From positions 6,676,357 through 6,740,356 of the forward strand of contig NC_061789.1 of assembly GCF_022458985.1 (NCBI RefSeq): DNA of 64,000 nt. The letters are read 5' to 3'. Positions within the stretch are counted from its first letter, which is position 1; every line of letters begins with the position of its first letter. The translations under genes were made by a program, and so were the position numbers. Source of the stretch: Mugil cephalus (taxonomy: Eukaryota; Chordata; Actinopteri; Mugiliformes; Mugilidae). Positions 60,630-64,000 of the stretch are shown in pieces. The notes below the pieces were generated by a model that was given only the letters and a program-made list of their open reading frames with translations, had not been told where the DNA came from and searched no databases.

Positions 60630-61535
60630 GTAGGGTCATTTGAATTGAATTTGCATGTAGTTTGCACACTGCAGTATTTGCATTCTTAAATAATGAATAT
60701 ACTGTTGGAAGTTGCAGAAGGTTGTAGTTGTTGAAGCCTTCAACAACATATCAAGAAACCACAGCTGGCGGCTTTGTGAGTCACCACAATGTAGGGATGC
60801 TAAATGCTAACATCAGCAAAAATGAGGATCACCAAAATCATTCCCGTTGCTGAGGAATTTTCCTTTGATTCATTACATCTGGTGAAATTCATCCATTTTT
60901 ATTTCACTTATTCACCTAGCTCCTTCCAAATATTGGTCTTCACCAATTTTCCTTTTTGGAAATATCAAAAAATTTACTATATATAGAAGGCAGTATTGTT
61001 ATTTCCTGTTTGACCTCAATGTGGCCGTTTTGTCACGCTGCTGCGATGCATGGACCCAGACACAAAGATACAGAGGTGGTGTCTGTTTGGCTTATCTCAC
61101 GCTCACGGCAAAATGATGGTGCAGCACCTGGGTGTCAAATTTATCACAGAGCAGCGTTTTCAGGCCTATTGGAGGTCTTTGATGACAACAGCTCAGCACA
61201 TGAAAATGTATCTGAGACTACTGATGATGAAAAATCTGCAAAACTGGAGCATACAGATTGCATATCAGCTTATATGGTTTCAAGCATAATGCTACGAATG
61301 AGCATCCCGAAAGGAAGTTAGGACTCGTATAGACTGGGTAAAAAAATTTGCTGTCTAAGTGCCCATGAATGGACACAGATAGGGGGTTGCTTTAAAGAAC
61401 CGTACAATCCAATATTAAACCATTTGTGTTGATGTAAGCAAATCTTTAGAAGACCTGATTTTGCTATATTGTCTAAAAGAAGTCCACAGTGTTAATCTAG
61501 ATTAGTTTGCCATGTAAAGCACATCATAAAAAATC

Positions 61536-61602
61536 AGTTCCCACCAGGATTTGAACTTGTATGATTAGATATAGAGTCCAGAGTGCTAGCTGGAAATCCT
61601 TG
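61536..61602 (-). pseudogene. Degenerate tRNA-Gln-like sequence
   Basis: On the - strand: ttccagctagcactctggac and then gttcaaatcctggtgggaac. The stretch agcactctggactct matches the D/anticodon region of vertebrate tRNA-Gln(CTG), and gttcaaatc is a B box. The anticodon stem and the 5' acceptor strand are damaged, so it is a pseudogene or the head of a SINE. Confidence 0.5.
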
Positions 61603-61864
61603 CTACTTTAAAATGCAGAAGCAATATTGCAGGACAAATGTACAACATGGAATGCCGGAAGGTCTCCCGATTGAACACTTTCCTGGAAACTGCTGGCCTT
61701 CAGCTGCTACGGCCACATGTAGAGAAAAAAGAAATATGTGTCACAGCTTCCAAAAACTGACAGATGCTCTAAACGTAGTTCTGTCCAGAATCAGAAACCA
61801 TCGCGCAACGGCCAAAATGTGCTTTGTCTTGACCGACTACAGTACAGTACAAGATTTCTTGTAG
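61583..61864 (+). pseudogene. Possible piggyBac-type transposase C-terminal relic
   Basis: Frame with LPIEHFPGN, CREKRNMCHSF and KMCFVLTDYSTVQDFL, reminiscent of the cysteine-rich C-terminal end of piggyBac transposases (H-F-P...C..C...LC...CF..YHT). Residues are missing and the frame appears shifted in the middle. Weak call. Confidence 0.25.
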
Positions 61865-61937
61865 TGTTGCACAACTGAATACTGGATTATACAGTAGGTA
61901 GTAAAAGTAAATGCTGTGCAACCTAGGCTCCTTTTCT

Positions 61938-62002
61938 GTAGGGTTAGGGTTGTCCTAGGGTTAGGGTTGTCTTAGGGTTAGGGTTGTCCTAGGGTTAGGG
62001 TT
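61938..62002 (+). repeat. Telomere-like minisatellite, about 20-bp unit
   Basis: Four copies of a unit tagggttagggttgtc(c/t) containing two telomeric hexamers each. A further single agggttagggtta lies at about 62,237. Confidence 0.85.
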
Positions 62003-62428
62003 TGCAAAAACTGTGCCAGATTAGGTAATGTGCCATTATTAAAGCAGTGTTGCTTAGTATTTGGCCAACTGTTCATCGCTTCTGTAACATGTCAGAATTA
62101 AAAATGCACACTTTGTTAGTTCATAAATGTGTTAGCAGGATCTTAGCTAATTGCACTAAACATTGGAAGACATTTCAACACATCTGCTGCACTTTAGTTG
62201 CAGTTGTTTTTGGACCAGCTGTTATATACCCCCTAAAGGGTTAGGGTTACTTAAACAATCTACGGTTTTATAACGGTGTCTACAGATAGCTGTGCAATGT
62301 TTCCAAACTTATGTTCTGTGTGTCTTTCATGCCGTGTTTAGGTTTGGATAGAAAAACCCTGTGTTTTTGTGTTTAAAGCAGAAAAAGTTAGAGGAGGTCA
62401 GATGAAGCTGTAACTGACAACAGATGGC

Positions 62429-62449
62429 GTGTGTGTGTGTGTGTGTTTG

Positions 62450-62485
<36 letters not shown>

Positions 62486-62500
62486 GAGAGAGAGAGCGAG
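62429..62500 (+). repeat. (TG)n and (GA)n microsatellite
   Basis: TG repeat with interruptions (ttggtgtc), followed by a short GA tract. Confidence 0.92.
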
Positions 62501-63446
62501 ACTTACAAACACCACACTTATCTCACTCTCTCTATGTCTCTCTTTCACACAGACAAACGCTCACATGAATGAGCTTCTCACCACGTCAGCACTGAGTCAT
62601 ATTTACTGGCTGCAGACTGATCCGAGTGACTCAGATCAGATTCTTCACTCCCCACATCTCCTTAGTTTTTCGTGTTTCACTGGGTTGTTTGTGGTCATGT
62701 AGAGTCCAGACTGGAAGAGTTTGGCCATTAGCAGCATTCTTCTTCTTCAGTCCTTCAGTCTCAGCGTCTCAGCACTTCCAAGCTTTCTCAGCAGTTTGAG
62801 TTGGTTTGCGCCAGTATAGAAGAAACCATCCACGAGATACCGTCCTTTTAACCCAGCTTACAGCTGTGAAATCAGGACACTACTAAATGTTTGATTTGCT
62901 AATCTTTCAGGTGGAATGTGTTAAAGCACAGATTCGAAACAACAAGATATAATGAAGTTAATTCCTAATCGGTGTAGTTTTACTTTTTACAAGTGTGTGA
63001 TATGAAAGGCATCCCCTGGAGAAGTTCAGTCACTAAACTATACAGTTTCCCTCAACTCCACAGAACTTAACAACCACTTTAAAGTCATTGCTTCGGTTGT
63101 TTTTTTTGTTCGGATTTTTTTTTTTTTTTTACGATCCTGAAGTTTTATTGTTTTGGTTCACAGAGCTCTCGTCATCGTCATTTTACAAACAGAGCCGCCA
63201 GATGTTTTCAGTAAGAAAAAAAACCTTGATAAAAACCACTCCGCATCAGTTGCCCAATACCAAATGCGCAAAGTTAGCAGCTATTCTTTGAGGGAGGAAA
63301 AAAAAGAGCAATCTAGTGGATAATGAATAATGGGCTTAACGTTCATCAAGTAAAAAACTAATTTCAAATGACTTTTACAGGAGGAGTTAATAAGTTGCTG
63401 CACGCTAGCATGTTACCTATAAAAACATGTTTATAGCGTTTAAACC

Positions 63447-63834
63447 ATAGACTGTATAACGACGGACGACGGAACAACTCATTAAAGGTGACGCCAAAGC
63501 AAGTGGAGCTCCCCCTGCTGTCTGGCTGCAGTATGGGTCATGTTCGTGGATGTGACTTGAAACTAAAATATTAAAATACACGTCAAATAAATAAATCTCA
63601 AAATAAATAAAAAGAAATAAATAAATAAAACTCAAGTATCGTGATGCGTATCGTATCGTGAAATCCTTGCCAATAGAGACGAAACAACATCAGGACAAAA
63701 AACTTTGGTGTGTACTCCTGAATCTGCGTGGCACTGCCCAGATTCTGCCTTTAAAATCATAAAGTAGAAAATAGCATAGGTTTAGCCAAAGTAGGGAAGT
63801 GGGGCATGCATTGTCCATATTTATATACAGTCTA
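63447..63834. mobile_element. Short element with inverted ends
   Basis: The left end atagactgtataacgacgga and the right end tccatatttatatacagtcta are inverted copies with a few differences (tagactgtata...gga). About 388 bp, no coding capacity apart from A/T-rich filler. Looks like a non-autonomous dispersed element common in fish. Confidence 0.5.
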
Positions 63835-64000
63835 CTTATATAGGTCTACACGCCATACTGCTGCCCCTAAGTTGCATTTTTATGAAGTTCTTAAAAAAAA
63901 AAAAAAAAAAAAGCCATCTATCTTGTTTAATGTTATTGTTTCGGTTCATTAGTGTAGGTCATTATATCATCTGTCTCTTTGTGTCTCCCTCAACCAGAAA

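Noticed and set aside
60956..61321. 121-residue ORF on the + strand
   Set aside because: No recognised homology. The composition and an overlapping equal-length frame suggest transposon debris; it may belong with the weak piggyBac-like relic, but this could not be supported.

Overview
The window is vertebrate nuclear DNA, almost certainly from a ray-finned fish. The evidence is intron-rich genes with GT-AG splice sites, fish-type dispersed repeats (tRNA-derived SINE, solo LTRs, a hAT relic, a LINE 3' end), long CA/TG/TATC microsatellites, and predicted proteins that are vertebrate families (group B SRCR receptors, ornithine decarboxylase, vesicular monoamine transporter). All gene models were assembled by eye from splice signals, phase and homology, with no expression data.

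Region 1 (1-31,000) is a tandem array of three related receptor genes, all on the + strand. Each starts with a 31-nt coding exon and a 36-nt microexon that together encode the signal peptide. These are followed by SRCR exons of 315 nt, Ig-like exons of about 294 nt, a 324-nt membrane-proximal Ig exon, a 129-132-nt transmembrane exon and an acidic, tyrosine-rich cytoplasmic tail. All internal coding junctions are phase 1, so domains can be added, lost or skipped without breaking the frame. Gene A (1,265-8,920) has 2 SRCR and 3 intact Ig exons, one dead Ig exon and the membrane-proximal Ig. Copy B (10,878-14,851) is a pseudogene with 1 SRCR exon, a deletion across the Ig region, a lost splice donor and a tail frameshift. 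Gene C (17,755-29,837) has 3 SRCR and 10 intact Ig exons, one frameshifted Ig exon and the membrane-proximal Ig. Its Ig exons lie in a regular array of about 440 bp period. Mobile elements inserted in one copy but absent at the matching site of its paralogues give a relative history.

Region 2 (32,700-52,900) is an amine cluster. An ornithine decarboxylase-like gene on the - strand (ODC-A) is divergently arranged, start to start, with a VMAT/SLC18A-like vesicular transporter on the + strand. A second ODC-like gene (ODC-B) follows on the + strand. Both ODC paralogues keep the PLP and catalytic residues but end where the C-terminal degradation signal of ODC would begin. ODC-A has an Asn in place of an active-site Asp. 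The transporter is divergent at two residues important in VMATs. The likely theme is synthesis of a diamine-type product plus its loading into vesicles; this is inference.

Region 3 (52,900-64,000) has no confident protein-coding gene. It holds a CpG-richer segment that looks like a 5' untranslated first exon with a splice donor at 55,277, a possible second exon at 60,449-60,629 that would open a reading frame leaving the window, several transposon relics, microsatellites, telomere-like repeats and a degenerate tRNA-Gln-like sequence.
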